Part shown: positions 16,089-24,228 of the stretch, piece by piece | How positions within the stretch are numbered: position 1 is the stretch's first letter | Layout: each line of letters starts with the position of its first letter | NCBI GenBank assembly: GCA_018830325.1 | Contig: JAHJSQ010000098.1 | Location: 18,582-82,581 of the forward strand | Direction: 5' to 3' | Source of the DNA: Gammaproteobacteria bacterium | GTDB taxonomy: Bacteria > Pseudomonadota > Gammaproteobacteria > Methylococcales > Methylomonadaceae | DNA length: 64,000 bases | Position numbers and translations under genes: made by a program | Notes under the pieces: generated by a model | What the model saw: only the letters and a program-made list of their open reading frames with translations | Told to the model about the DNA's origin: nothing | Database searches by the model: none

Positions 16089-16247
16089 TTACAAGCGAGT
16101 CATCTTATCTCGATTTCTTTTGCGATAAATAAAAATGCCCACGCCAACTATGCCGGCGGTTAAAGCCAGCATCAAAATGGGATGCTGATAAAACAAATCA
16201 AAAAAAGCGCCTACACCTTGCGATGAGCTGCGATAGTAAGGTCCCAT
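16089..16247 (-). CDS. 52-residue single-span membrane protein, unrecognised
   Basis: A short frame with an excellent ribosome site: GAGGAGGAATTT directly before ATG at 16247. The protein begins MGPYYRSSSQGVGAFFDLFY. One hydrophobic segment follows (PILMLALTAGIVGVGIFIY), then a basic tail RKRNRDKMTR. The positive-inside rule puts the C-terminus in the cytoplasm. I do not recognise it, and it has no operon partner: it is convergent with hmuV, from which it is separated by the family A element. Its length, codon pattern and ribosome site argue that it is real rather than a chance frame. Confidence 0.65.
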   Translation of the reverse strand: MGPYYRSSSQGVGAFFDLFYQHPILMLALTAGIVGVGIFIYRKRNRDKMTRL

Positions 16248-16314
16248 AAATTCCTCCTCGGTTGAATATGCATTTTAAAAGCATACCTTCGGAATGAGCT
16301 TTGTCTACTCCTTT

Positions 16315-16477
16315 TATACTTCGCGCGGTCATGTTTTCGGCTTTTATGGCAATGGTATTTTGTTCGGTAGCAAGGCGCGAAAACAGGCGCATAGCAAGCT
16401 ATGTAACTGTTTTCGCAACGCAGCTACCGGACAAAAGAGCGCGTTAGAAAACCGAAAATATGGCCGCGCGAAGTATA
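16315..16477. mobile_element. Long hairpin element (MITE-like), family H
   Basis: The whole 163 bases form an extended imperfect palindrome. TATACTTCGCGCGG at the left end mirrors CCGCGCGAAGTATA at the right end, with GTTTTCGG / CCGAAAAT next. The inner arms are ATTTTGTTCGGTAGC / GCTACCGGACAAAA and GCGAAAACAG / CTGTTTTCGC, closing at GCATAGCAAGCTATG. Chance reading frames through it are not genes. Confidence 0.75.
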
Positions 16478-17327
16478 TACCGCACATTACCGAACCCGAT
16501 GACAGGTCCCCACCACCCAGGTGCGCGATCCGCACTCTACACCTGGCGTTTTCTAGCCTATGGCCACCAACAGTTTCTAAGATATTTTGAGATTAAAAAG
16601 CATGAACACAAAAATTAGCTAAAATAGTTTTTTAGACGGCTTACCCAACACCCCACCTGATTAGCAAGTTTGTTCAGCTAAAGCCCAAAGATCAGCATAT
16701 CCCTAGCAGGACGGGGTTAACAAGCCATGCGCGTCAAGCTAAAAACGGCCAACCCACATCACGCTTTTTCCCAAGCTCCAGCCCTCATCGTTATACATAA
16801 GTCAAAAATTACCGTTTTGCAATCTTAGCTAATGAGCCCTCGATACCATTTTTTGTCGCCCAACGTTCTCTACTTTCCCTCACCTAGCGTTAGGTGAGGG
16901 AAAGCCACTGATGTTCAAAATCCGCAGATTTATCAAGCAGCACCGTTTCCAAGTATACGATAACCTCTGTTTAGCAAGTTTACCGATACTTGTGTATAAC
17001 GATGAGAGCTCCAGCTAGGGAAAGACACCTCGGAAGCTCCCCCTTCGACAAGGCTCTCCTGAGCGCAGCCGAAGAGCTCAGGGCAAGAGCTTCCTGGGAC
17101 CGACACAACCACCGCACATTCTCAATCAACCCCGACTCGCTCGTTCAATCTTTCTTGATTTTCGGGAAGCTAGAGCTTCCTGAACAGGTTACCCAAGCTG
17201 GAGCTTGGGTAACAGCATATTTTAGTTTTTGCGACTACGACTGCCCCTGCTCGGACACTTGGCTTCGGTAAGTTGAAGCATCTTGCTAATCAGGACAGCC
17301 CATGCTTAAGCCGAATGTCCAGCGCCG
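16478..17327. repeat. Repeat-filled spacer with family D and E modules
   Basis: No supportable gene. Near 16785-16860 a module ending in CTCATCGTTATACATAAG is the inverted copy of one at 40435-40500. At 16873-16904 lies a perfect palindrome with arms CTTTCCCTCACCTA and TAGGTGAGGGAAAG around GCGT. From 16985 to 17222 is a family D copy (GTATAACGATGAGAGC, then GGGAAGCTAGAGCTTCCTGA and CAAGCTGGAGCTTGGG) that closely matches 40488-40672. Confidence 0.7.
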
Positions 17328-17894
17328 CTAGGCTTTCGGTAATGTCACGCCGACTTGGCCTTGATATTTACCGCCTCGGTCCGCATAAGATGTTTCGCAG
17401 ACTTCGTCTCCGCCTAAAAACAGCATTTGCGCGACACCTTCATTTGCGTAGATTTTGGCCGGCAACGGTGTGGTATTTGAAAACTCCAAGGTTACATGAC
17501 CTTCCCATTCCGGCTCAAGCGGCGTGACGTTGACGATAATACCGCAGCGCGCATAAGTCGATTTGCCAAGGCAGATCGTCAGCACATCGCGCGGAATGCG
17601 AAAGAATTCGACAGTGCGCGCCAACGCAAACGAATTCGGTGGAATGATGCAGACATCGGATTTAACGTCAACGAAACTCGCTTCACTAAAATCCTTTGGA
17701 TCGACGATTGCCGAATTAATATTCGTGAAAATTTTAAATTCGTCCGAGCAACGCACATCGTATCCGTAACTCGAAGTACCATACGAAATCACTCGGCCTT
17801 TTTCCGTCTCCCTAACCTGCGTTGCGGCGAACGGTTCGATCATGCCTTGTTGTTCCGCCATCCGGCGTATCCACTTATCCGATTTGATGCTCAT
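17328..17894 (-). CDS. dcd: dCTP deaminase
   Basis: A 188-residue enzyme that deaminates dCTP to dUTP, feeding dUTPase and thymidylate synthesis. Family hallmarks are all visible: [18 protein letters not shown] at the start, [10 protein letters not shown], the substrate-loop and catalytic region [35 protein letters not shown] (Arg, Glu and Ser positions conserved), and the C-terminal [12 protein letters not shown]. It has the usual length for gammaproteobacterial Dcd, a homotrimer in the cytoplasm. It lies downstream of mrp on the same strand, a common pairing, although 387 repeat-containing bases separate them here. Confidence 0.96.
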   Translation of the reverse strand: MSIKSDKWIRRMAEQQGMIEPFAATQVRETEKGRVISYGTSSYGYDVRCSDEFKIFTNINSAIVDPKDFSEASFVDVKSDVCIIPPNSFALARTVEFFRIPRDVLTICLGKSTYARCGIIVNVTPLEPEWEGHVTLEFSNTTPLPAKIYANEGVAQMLFLGGDEVCETSYADRGGKYQGQVGVTLPKA

Positions 17895-18281
17895 TGAACT
17901 TTTGTCCTAATTAATTGAAATCCGGCTGTATTACCATACAAGCAGGCCATTATAAAACAATAAGGATTTAAGGAACGTGCATTTTATAAGTTATCCTAGA
18001 AAAAGCATTTCGCCATGAAGAACATGAAGAATAAGAAGTTAATTCAATAACTTGCCAAGCCTTAACAAATGAAGTACCCATGACCTAAAAACCGAAAAAT
18101 GTATAAAGCTGGGCTTGTCATTCGTTTGTATAGAATTTTCTTTCATCCAAGAGGTAGCGAGAATGTTTAGGTAATCTTATAAAATACTTCATGAACTTTA
18201 TGTTTAAACTGCCTAACTTAATTTCATGCCCGTCCCTTAGCCTTTTTCAATATCTCGTTTACAAAGTCCGTCCGCACAAAT
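17895..18281. repeat. Spacer between mrp and dcd with family C repeat halves
   Basis: No gene seen. TTATCCTAGAAAAAGC at 17991-18006 followed by CGCCATGAAGAACATGAAG matches the left end of the family C element at 6443-6480. TACTTCATGAACTTTATG near 18188 may be a decayed right arm. Confidence 0.55.
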
Positions 18282-19373
18282 TTAGGTATTCTGAATCACA
18301 ATATTTGGAAATTTACTGCTGAAGTCTTTTGCTTTCAAGGCCAGTTTTGCGGCCATTTTTCGCGCGATTTCACGGTATATCTCAGCCGAGCGACCGTCAG
18401 GGTCGGCGACGACCGTCGGGCGGCCCGAGTCGGCGTTTAGCCTGATGTCTTTATCTAACGGTAATGCACCCAACAACGGCACTTGGTTTTTTTCGGCCAT
18501 CGCCGCGCCGCCACCGCTACCGAAAATCGCTTCTTCATGACCGCATTGGCTGCAAATATGCATGCTCATATTTTCAACGATGCCCAACACCGGTACGTTG
18601 ACTTTTTCGAACATCGCTAAGCCTCGCTGCGCATCGAGTAGGGCGATATCTTGCGGTGTCGTAACGATGACCGCGCCGCTGACCGGGATTTGCTGCGATA
18701 GTGTCAATTGAATGTCGCCTGTGCCGGGCGGAAGATCCACTATTAAATAATCGAGATCGGTCCAACGCGTTTCCTTGAGCAGTTGCTGTAACGCGCCGGT
18801 TACCATAGGGCCGCGCCAGATCATCGGCTGACTGGTGTCGACCAGATAGCCGATCGAATTGGTTTGTAAACCGAACGACATCTTCGGCAGCATGGTTTTG
18901 CCGTCTTCACTTTCCGGAAAGCCGGATTGTCCAAGCATCATCGGAATGCTCGGACCATAGATATCGGCATCCAAAATACCGACCTTTGCGCCTTCGGCCG
19001 CCAAGGCCAAGGCCAAATTAACTGCCGTTGTCGATTTACCAACGCCGCCTTTACCGGAGGCGACCGCGATGATGTTTTTGATGCCCGGCAGCGGCTTCAA
19101 TCCTTGCTGAACCGCATGAGACAAAATATTGATAGCAATATCGATCGTCACAGTACCGATGCCTTCCAGCGTCTTCAAATGCTCCAAAACCGCTAACTTA
19201 AACTCGTCGAGATGTTTTTTGGCCGGGTAGCCTAATTCCAGTTTAATCGAGACATCAGCGCCGTCAATGTGGATCGATTTAACCGATTTAGCCGAAATTA
19301 AATCGGTTTCAACATTGGGATCGATAAACGTTTTCAATCGATTTTCGATGTCTGCTTGGGTAATTTGTGCCAT
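18282..19373 (-). CDS. mrp: Iron-sulfur cluster carrier / P-loop NTPase Mrp (ApbC)
   Basis: A 363-residue cytoplasmic protein of the Mrp/NBP35 family, which assembles and transfers 4Fe-4S clusters. The N-terminal ~90 residues are a MIP18/DUF59-type domain (ENRLKTFIDPNVETDL). A deviant Walker A follows (GKGGVGKST near residue 108), then DADIYGPSIPMMLG, LIVDLPPGTGDIQL, and the CxxC pair CSQC in MSMHICSQCGHEEAIFG, which bridges the cluster between subunits. ATG 19373 gives the standard family N-terminus. It points away from the exported-protein cluster at 19576 and is upstream of dcd. Confidence 0.95.
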   Translation of the reverse strand: MAQITQADIENRLKTFIDPNVETDLISAKSVKSIHIDGADVSIKLELGYPAKKHLDEFKLAVLEHLKTLEGIGTVTIDIAINILSHAVQQGLKPLPGIKNIIAVASGKGGVGKSTTAVNLALALAAEGAKVGILDADIYGPSIPMMLGQSGFPESEDGKTMLPKMSFGLQTNSIGYLVDTSQPMIWRGPMVTGALQQLLKETRWTDLDYLIVDLPPGTGDIQLTLSQQIPVSGAVIVTTPQDIALLDAQRGLAMFEKVNVPVLGIVENMSMHICSQCGHEEAIFGSGGGAAMAEKNQVPLLGALPLDKDIRLNADSGRPTVVADPDGRSAEIYREIARKMAAKLALKAKDFSSKFPNIVIQNT

Positions 19374-19575
19374 GAATGCTCCGGGTAAAGAAGTGTTGAA
19401 TTAATAACCAACTAAAATACTAAGGATTAGTATTGTACAATCTGAAACCATTATTGACCACTGAACAAGCTTTTTCAAAACTTAGCGGTCGTTATCCCAA
19501 AGCTTGCGAAAATTGCTTTAGCGAACTATTTTTTAATATCTTGATGTCATATCGCTCATTTTCCAGGTTGTTGAA

Positions 19576-20058
19576 ATGGTCAAACGAATGTCTATTTTTG
19601 TCTTAGCGGTGTTGACGATGACGGCTTATTCTAACGAGAACTTGAAACAAAAGGCCTATACTGCTTTACGTGACTTTTTTCAATTAAACGGGAAATCGCA
19701 GGGCTTTGATGGGACTTATGTCGATACGCCGGCCGAATTTGGTCGAACATGTCGCATAAAAATTGATTTCACAATTCCGGGCCGGGAATATTTTACGATT
19801 AGCGGAGAATATACCGCAGTTGGCACATTGGGCGACGGCATTTATTTCGATGCCGCTCCCGATACTTTTACCAGGGTCGAAATACAAAACGGCAGCCTAA
19901 TCGTGGAACAACAATTTCGCGATAGCTTTGTTACCGGTTCCGAGTCCGTGTTGCAGGCAACTAAGCATTCCGGTCGACTCGAAATCCGGTTAAAACAAAA
20001 AAATCGGTTTTTATTTTTTACCGATACCGTGGAAAAACGCTGTATCGCAACACTTTAA
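19576..20058 (+). CDS. Exported protein of unknown function
   Basis: A 160-residue protein with a short hydrophobic leader (VKRMSIFVLAVLTMTAYS) and a mature part that looks rich in beta strands (RTCRIKIDFTIPGREYFTISGEY, VGTLGDGIYFDA, FTRVEIQNGSLIVEQQF). No family is recognised. The start could be ATG 19576 or ATG 19588, both of which keep the leader. It is followed after 12 bases by a hydrolase-like gene and then a lipoprotein, so the three are probably one unit. Its product would act in the periplasm or at the outer membrane. Confidence 0.75.
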   Translation: MVKRMSIFVLAVLTMTAYSNENLKQKAYTALRDFFQLNGKSQGFDGTYVDTPAEFGRTCRIKIDFTIPGREYFTISGEYTAVGTLGDGIYFDAAPDTFTRVEIQNGSLIVEQQFRDSFVTGSESVLQATKHSGRLEIRLKQKNRFLFFTDTVEKRCIATL

Positions 20059-20070
20059 AGGAGAGCTTCC

Positions 20071-20871
20071 ATGACCGTAGACCCGAAAAAACCGCGGACC
20101 GTTTTGATCATTCATGGCGTTCAGACCGGCGACGATAACGATTTAATTCAAGATCAACTCATCGAACAGTTACTAAAGAGTCGTCTAGGCAATATGCCGC
20201 TCCAATTCAAGACTGATCTTTATCGTTATGAAAATTTAAACAATCAAGCACAAAGCAAATATCAGAAATTAATCAAACTCATTGCCGCCAATCCGATAGG
20301 CGAAGTTCTGGCCGGCAATGCCCTCGATCTCATCGGCGATGTCGTCACCGCACGGCTCGACACCAGCACCGCCGCGCAAATCAGGCAAGGCTTCAAGAAT
20401 AAGATTCTCGAAATTTTTACCGAAGGCAGTCCTTGTTATGTAGTCGCTCACAGTTTAGGTTCGATCTATGCCTTTGATGTGATTAATGAGCTGATCAAGG
20501 ACAAACATTACTTCGACAGGAATTCGCGCCGAACCTGGCCGGTACAAGGCTTAATCACGCTCGGTTCGCCGATAGGTTTGTCGATGTTCAAGAAAAGGCG
20601 TCAGAAACTCCAGTCTCTTGGCGAGGGAACCAAGATGTTCCGTTGGCTCAATTATTGGGACCGGACCGATCCGGTCGTATCTGGAAAACTGTTCGGCCAA
20701 ACGCTTAGCGGCTTCGAGATCGCCGAAAAATACCGCACCGAATCGCCGGACCTAGGCTGGGTCATCCGCGACCGGCCGGTCGATACCGGTAAAGCCTGGC
20801 TCATGGCACATGTGGCGTATTGGGAAAACCCGATGGTCGGCGATGGCTTGTTCGATTTAGTCACTAACTAA
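20071..20871 (+). CDS. Alpha/beta-hydrolase-like protein
   Basis: A 266-residue protein without a signal peptide. The opening PRTVLIIHGVQTGDDND has the HG oxyanion turn, and YVVAHSLGSIYAFDVINELI carries a nucleophile elbow with Ser128. LITLGSPIGLSMF resembles lipase/esterase folds in which the acid residue lies nearby, and a late His is available (AHVAYWENPMVGDG). This layout resembles cytosolic lipase-like or PGAP1-like hydrolases. The substrate is unknown. The ribosome site AAAGGAGAGC is strong. It sits between an exported protein and a lipoprotein with short gaps (12 and 13 bases), suggesting a joint function in the envelope or a toxin/immunity-like set, which is not proven. Confidence 0.8.
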   Translation: MTVDPKKPRTVLIIHGVQTGDDNDLIQDQLIEQLLKSRLGNMPLQFKTDLYRYENLNNQAQSKYQKLIKLIAANPIGEVLAGNALDLIGDVVTARLDTSTAAQIRQGFKNKILEIFTEGSPCYVVAHSLGSIYAFDVINELIKDKHYFDRNSRRTWPVQGLITLGSPIGLSMFKKRRQKLQSLGEGTKMFRWLNYWDRTDPVVSGKLFGQTLSGFEIAEKYRTESPDLGWVIRDRPVDTGKAWLMAHVAYWENPMVGDGLFDLVTN

Positions 20872-20884
20872 GCGGGACAAAACC

Positions 20885-21415
20885 ATGAAAAATTTGTTAA
20901 CTTCGATTTATCTATTAGTCCTGCTCAACGGTTGTACGCTTTCGATGTATACAGCTGAACTGGATGCGTTGAATTCCGACGGCGAGCCGCGCAAAGCTCT
21001 GCTTTATTGGTCGAAAACCGACCGGTTGATCGGCGCCGCGAAAGCCGGTCCGGTCATCTTGATGACCGAATGCAGCACACGCCGACTGAGCTTCGATGAA
21101 ACCGAGTCGGGAATTATTTACCGAGGCGAGCCCGGCCGAGACCGGGTTGCCGGCCAAAACGAAACTATCGCGGACGGGATAGTTTGCGCGAAAATCGAAA
21201 CGCAGTCGAAACTCACCGAATTGCAAGCCGGCGAGTTAATGCTGACAATGCTTTGCGAAGCCGTGTTTGACGAATTCAGTATACAAGAAGGTTTATATAC
21301 GCCCGCTTACCTTCAAGCCCGCGAAGCCCCTTACCGTTTCGACGTTAGAGAAAGTAAGAGTTGGAGCGTGTTCGGGGAAACGCCGAAAGCCCCGGAGCCG
21401 CCTGAGTGTAAGTGA
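20885..21415 (+). CDS. Small lipoprotein of unknown function
   Basis: A 176-residue protein beginning MKNLLTSIYLLVLLNGCTLS. LLNGC is a good lipobox, so the mature protein would start at the Cys and be lipid-anchored. The mature part contains RKALLYWSKTDRLIGAAKAG, three further Cys residues (MTECS, GIVCAKI, MLCEAV) that might form disulfides, and ends in a Pro-rich EPPECK. No known domain is recognised. It is the last gene of a three-gene cluster and is followed by a family C palindromic repeat before the convergent HDOD gene. Confidence 0.78.
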   Translation: MKNLLTSIYLLVLLNGCTLSMYTAELDALNSDGEPRKALLYWSKTDRLIGAAKAGPVILMTECSTRRLSFDETESGIIYRGEPGRDRVAGQNETIADGIVCAKIETQSKLTELQAGELMLTMLCEAVFDEFSIQEGLYTPAYLQAREAPYRFDVRESKSWSVFGETPKAPEPPECK

Positions 21416-21490
21416 GCAATACGTTCGGGGCGAGTTGTATAAACCAGCCCCATGAATTAAAGACTGTGAAAGTATTCAATCTTACGAAAT

Positions 21491-21592
21491 AACCATGAAA
21501 CGCATGAAGTGACATGAACAATTAGTCTATTGCATTTATAGTCTATTGCATTTATAGTCTTTTTCTTCATTGCCTTCATGTCCTTCATGGTG
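21491..21592. repeat. Palindromic repeat, family C copy 3
   Basis: ACCATGAAACGCATGAAGTG on the left and CCTTCATGTCCTTCATGGTG on the right can pair. The loop contains a 16-base direct repeat (AGTCTATTGCATTTAT twice). The element lies between two convergent genes, as copy 1 does. Confidence 0.75.
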
Positions 21593-21637
21593 AATAAATT
21601 TTTTAATGATGTATTCGCCAAAATTTTTGCATCCTCA

Positions 21638-22561
21638 TTAGCTAGTCAATTGGTCGGCCATTGCGGCAATATCGTCAAGCGAAGCGCTGAGTTCGGCGAG
21701 TTTTTGATGAACCGCATCCGAATTCAAATTCAATACGGCGAATTCCTCTTCACCGTAATTTTGATTTTGCCCGTCACCGATACCTAAGGTTCCCAATAAA
21801 CAATCGCTTAAATACACCAATAAATTAAGCCGGTAATTGTCGCCGCGGTAATGAGGGTTATGGTGATGATAAACGACATCGACAATCGGTTTCGGCATCG
21901 ACCAACTGCGCATGAGCCAAGTACCTAGCAAAGTATGGTCGACGCCGAAGGCAAACCGCTCGATGTTGTAAACGCTTAGTGTGGCATTCGCATCGATGAT
22001 TCTCGATAAATAAGCAAACTCTTCCGGAAACTCGTGTCCGAGCAATGGAAAGCCGATGTTGTGCAGCAACGAGGCTAAAAACAACGTTTGACGGTCCGGT
22101 CTTTCTTCGACCGGCATCATTTCGCCGAGTGTCAATGTCAAGCGGGAACCGGCAATGGCTTGAATCCACAACATTCGAGTGCCGACCTTACCGATTTTCG
22201 GTGCTTTAAGCGGCGATAACGCGCTAAGGCCCAGAGCCAAATTCATCACAAAATCATAGCCTAATACACGCGTTATCGACTCTTGTATCGATACGATCTT
22301 GCCACGGTAGCCGTAAAGGGCCGAACCGGCCCAGCGAATCACCTGTGAACTCAGAATCGGGTCCATTTCGATGATCGCCGCCAATTTTTTTGCATCCGCT
22401 AACGGATCCGACGCCAATTCAATAATTTGCCGAGCTATACCCGGCAAGGGTGGAAGAACCTTGATGCGATTGATTTCTTCACGCAAGTCGACCGGATGCG
22501 AAAAATTATCCAAGCCTGGATCGATAGTGTTGATAGTCCAACTACTCAGTGATGATTCCAT
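21638..22561 (-). CDS. HDOD domain signalling protein
   Basis: A 307-residue protein dominated by an HDOD domain: LPPLPGIARQIIELASDP, LAAIIEMDPILSSQVIRWAGSALYGYRG, SIQESITRVLGYDFVMNLALG, and LFLASLLHNIGFPLLGH, where an HD-like pair is partly kept (HN instead of HD). HDOD proteins are non-catalytic signalling modules linked to motility, biofilm and stress. ATG 22561 is preferred to an upstream TTG. It lies 13 bases after the sigma-54 activator gene on the same strand, so the two are almost certainly co-transcribed. It may tune the activator or act on a shared output; the sequence does not say which. Confidence 0.88.
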   Translation of the reverse strand: MESSLSSWTINTIDPGLDNFSHPVDLREEINRIKVLPPLPGIARQIIELASDPLADAKKLAAIIEMDPILSSQVIRWAGSALYGYRGKIVSIQESITRVLGYDFVMNLALGLSALSPLKAPKIGKVGTRMLWIQAIAGSRLTLTLGEMMPVEERPDRQTLFLASLLHNIGFPLLGHEFPEEFAYLSRIIDANATLSVYNIERFAFGVDHTLLGTWLMRSWSMPKPIVDVVYHHHNPHYRGDNYRLNLLVYLSDCLLGTLGIGDGQNQNYGEEEFAVLNLNSDAVHQKLAELSASLDDIAAMADQLTS

Positions 22562-22574
22562 TGTCAACTCTATA

Positions 22575-23891
22575 TTAATTGATATTGAGGCGATTTAATT
22601 TGCGGTATAAGGTTCTTTCGCTGATATTCATTTCGGAAGCAATCAGCTTACGGTTGCCTTGATATTTTTTGATTAAGGACCGAATAAATTCGGCCTCGAT
22701 CATATCCAAAGGGTTTATGTTTGATGCCCCGGTGTCCTTAATTACCGCTCCTTGGCCGCGTCTTTCTATCATACCGGGTTTTAACGTAGCGCCTTGACGC
22801 CGCATGATGGAAATGTCCAGTACATCGATATTATGGTTAGTGCAAAGGCACGTAGCCAGCTGTAAACAATTTTTCAGCTCGCGTATATTGCCGGGCCATT
22901 TGTGCTGCATTAATTTTTGCATAGCTGCTTTGGTCATACTATAAACACAGTGGTCGCGCTGCCCGAACGACTTAAGAAAATATCCCACCAGTGCCGGCAT
23001 ATCCTCTATCCGGTCTCTTAAAGCAGGTATTTCCAACGGAAAAACCGACAACCGGTAAAACAAATCTTCCCGGAACAGTCCGTTTCTCACCATTTCTCCA
23101 AGGTTTCTGTGCGTGGCCGTCACGACTCGAACCGTCGATGTCAACGATGAGGTACCGCCTACCCGCCTAAATTGGCCGCTTTCTAATGCTCTTAATAACT
23201 TAGGTTGCAAAGAGACCGGCAATTCGCCGACCTCATCGAGAAACAAAGTACCTTTGTCCGCCAGCTCGAACAATCCTTTTTTGGCGGATGCCGCCCCGGT
23301 AAAGGAGCCCTTTTCATGGCCGAACAGTTCGCTTTCGAACAAGTCTTCTCCGAGTACCGTGCAATCGACGATGACAAATTCTCCCTCGGCATTTTGCGAT
23401 TTCCGATGAATAAATTCGGCGGCTAGCTCTTTGCCTGTTCCGGTTTCGCCGTTTAACATAACCGGTACATTAGATTGAGCGGCCTTTTGCAATTTAGTTT
23501 TCAGATTTATGAAAGCAGAAGACGTGCCAACCATCTTCGGGTTTTTATCCAAGGATTCCGACGCGCCGGCGGTAAGTACCGACTCACCTAGATAAAGCGT
23601 GCCGTCGGTATCAAGCAAAGGATAGCCCCGAACTTTCAATAAATACTCGCGTTCGTCCACGGTTTCGTTGAATAAACCGGCATATGGTTCAAGCGTTTGA
23701 AAAAAACGTCGATGCCGACAATCGACCGGATTATTGCAGCATGCATTACCCAAAATACTTTCTCTGGCCTGCCCGAAATGATTTTCCCAAGCGCGATTAA
23801 CGGCGACGACTTGTTGAGCTGCATTAACAATAATAAAAGGAAGGTCGTGGGTTTCAAGCAGCGAATTCAACGTGAACGAGTTTGTTTGCAT
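22575..23891 (-). CDS. PAS-containing sigma-54-dependent transcriptional activator
   Basis: A 438-residue activator with three parts. Residues ~10-110 form a PAS domain with an unusual Cys/His cluster (Cys51, Cys52, Cys58, His60). Residues ~120-365 form the AAA+ domain: Walker A GETGTGKE at 148-155, the sigma-54 contact loop GSFTGA at 195-200 (Ser in place of the common Ala), and Walker B GTLFLDE at 214-220. Residues ~395-438 form a Fis-type helix-turn-helix ending RTLYRKLNRLNIN. There is no receiver domain, so the signal is probably sensed by the PAS domain. ATG 23891 is chosen over upstream TTG/GTG. It is divergent from PEP-CTERM genes that carry sigma-54 promoters and is probably their activator. 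Confidence 0.92.
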   Translation of the reverse strand: MQTNSFTLNSLLETHDLPFIIVNAAQQVVAVNRAWENHFGQARESILGNACCNNPVDCRHRRFFQTLEPYAGLFNETVDEREYLLKVRGYPLLDTDGTLYLGESVLTAGASESLDKNPKMVGTSSAFINLKTKLQKAAQSNVPVMLNGETGTGKELAAEFIHRKSQNAEGEFVIVDCTVLGEDLFESELFGHEKGSFTGAASAKKGLFELADKGTLFLDEVGELPVSLQPKLLRALESGQFRRVGGTSSLTSTVRVVTATHRNLGEMVRNGLFREDLFYRLSVFPLEIPALRDRIEDMPALVGYFLKSFGQRDHCVYSMTKAAMQKLMQHKWPGNIRELKNCLQLATCLCTNHNIDVLDISIMRRQGATLKPGMIERRGQGAVIKDTGASNINPLDMIEAEFIRSLIKKYQGNRKLIASEMNISERTLYRKLNRLNIN

Positions 23892-23970
23892 AGTTCCAAT
23901 CAGCAAGTTATATCCGAAAACCAACTTTCAGCGCCACTTGTCGGTATTTCGGTTCAGTGACGTGTCAGCC

Positions 23971-23998
23971 CTGGCAGTCAACATGACATTGTTGTCAG
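23971..23998. promoter_or_regulatory. Candidate upstream activator site for the PEP-CTERM pair
   Basis: CTGGCAGTC at 23971-23979 is followed, after a 3-base gap, by ATGACA and the palindrome TGACA-N4-TGTCA at 23984-23997. The same arrangement, with the same 10-mer CCTGGCAGTC, occurs at 29034-29061 ahead of the other PEP-CTERM gene. A further short palindrome, TGACGTGTCA, lies at 23958-23967. The site is between the activator gene and its presumed targets, about 163 bases upstream of the -24 element. Confidence 0.65.
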
Positions 23999-24158
23999 GT
24001 CCGGAAAGCATTCTAACTGATTCGTTCATTAATAAAAGGATTTCGGATTTAATCGAAAAAGAATTGTTGGTTACCGTATGAGGCGGTTCGGCACTCAGAA
24101 GGCATTGGCGTGGTTTTATTCATTGACGCAGTAAGCAAAAATAGGGGCTTAAGAGAGT

Positions 24159-24174
24159 TGGCTTGAAAAATGCT
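24159..24174 (+). promoter_or_regulatory. Sigma-54 (-24/-12) promoter of the PEP-CTERM pair
   Basis: TGGCTTGAAAAATGCT has GG at 24160-24161 and GC at 24172-24173 with exactly 10 bases between, the invariant spacing of RpoN promoters (consensus TGGCAC-N5-TTGCW). The start codon follows about 55 bases downstream. Confidence 0.72.
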
Positions 24175-24228
24175 TTTGCCTAAACAGCAGTTACTTATTT
24201 GAAACTTACTTGAATTATAGGATCAACA

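Noticed and set aside
16294..16590. 98-residue reading frame across the hairpin element
   Set aside because: It follows the palindrome and has no ribosome site or protein-like composition; the repeat explains it.
16990..17527. Two reading frames of about 85-93 residues upstream of and overlapping dcd
   Set aside because: They consist of family D repeat sequence and the opposite strand of dcd.
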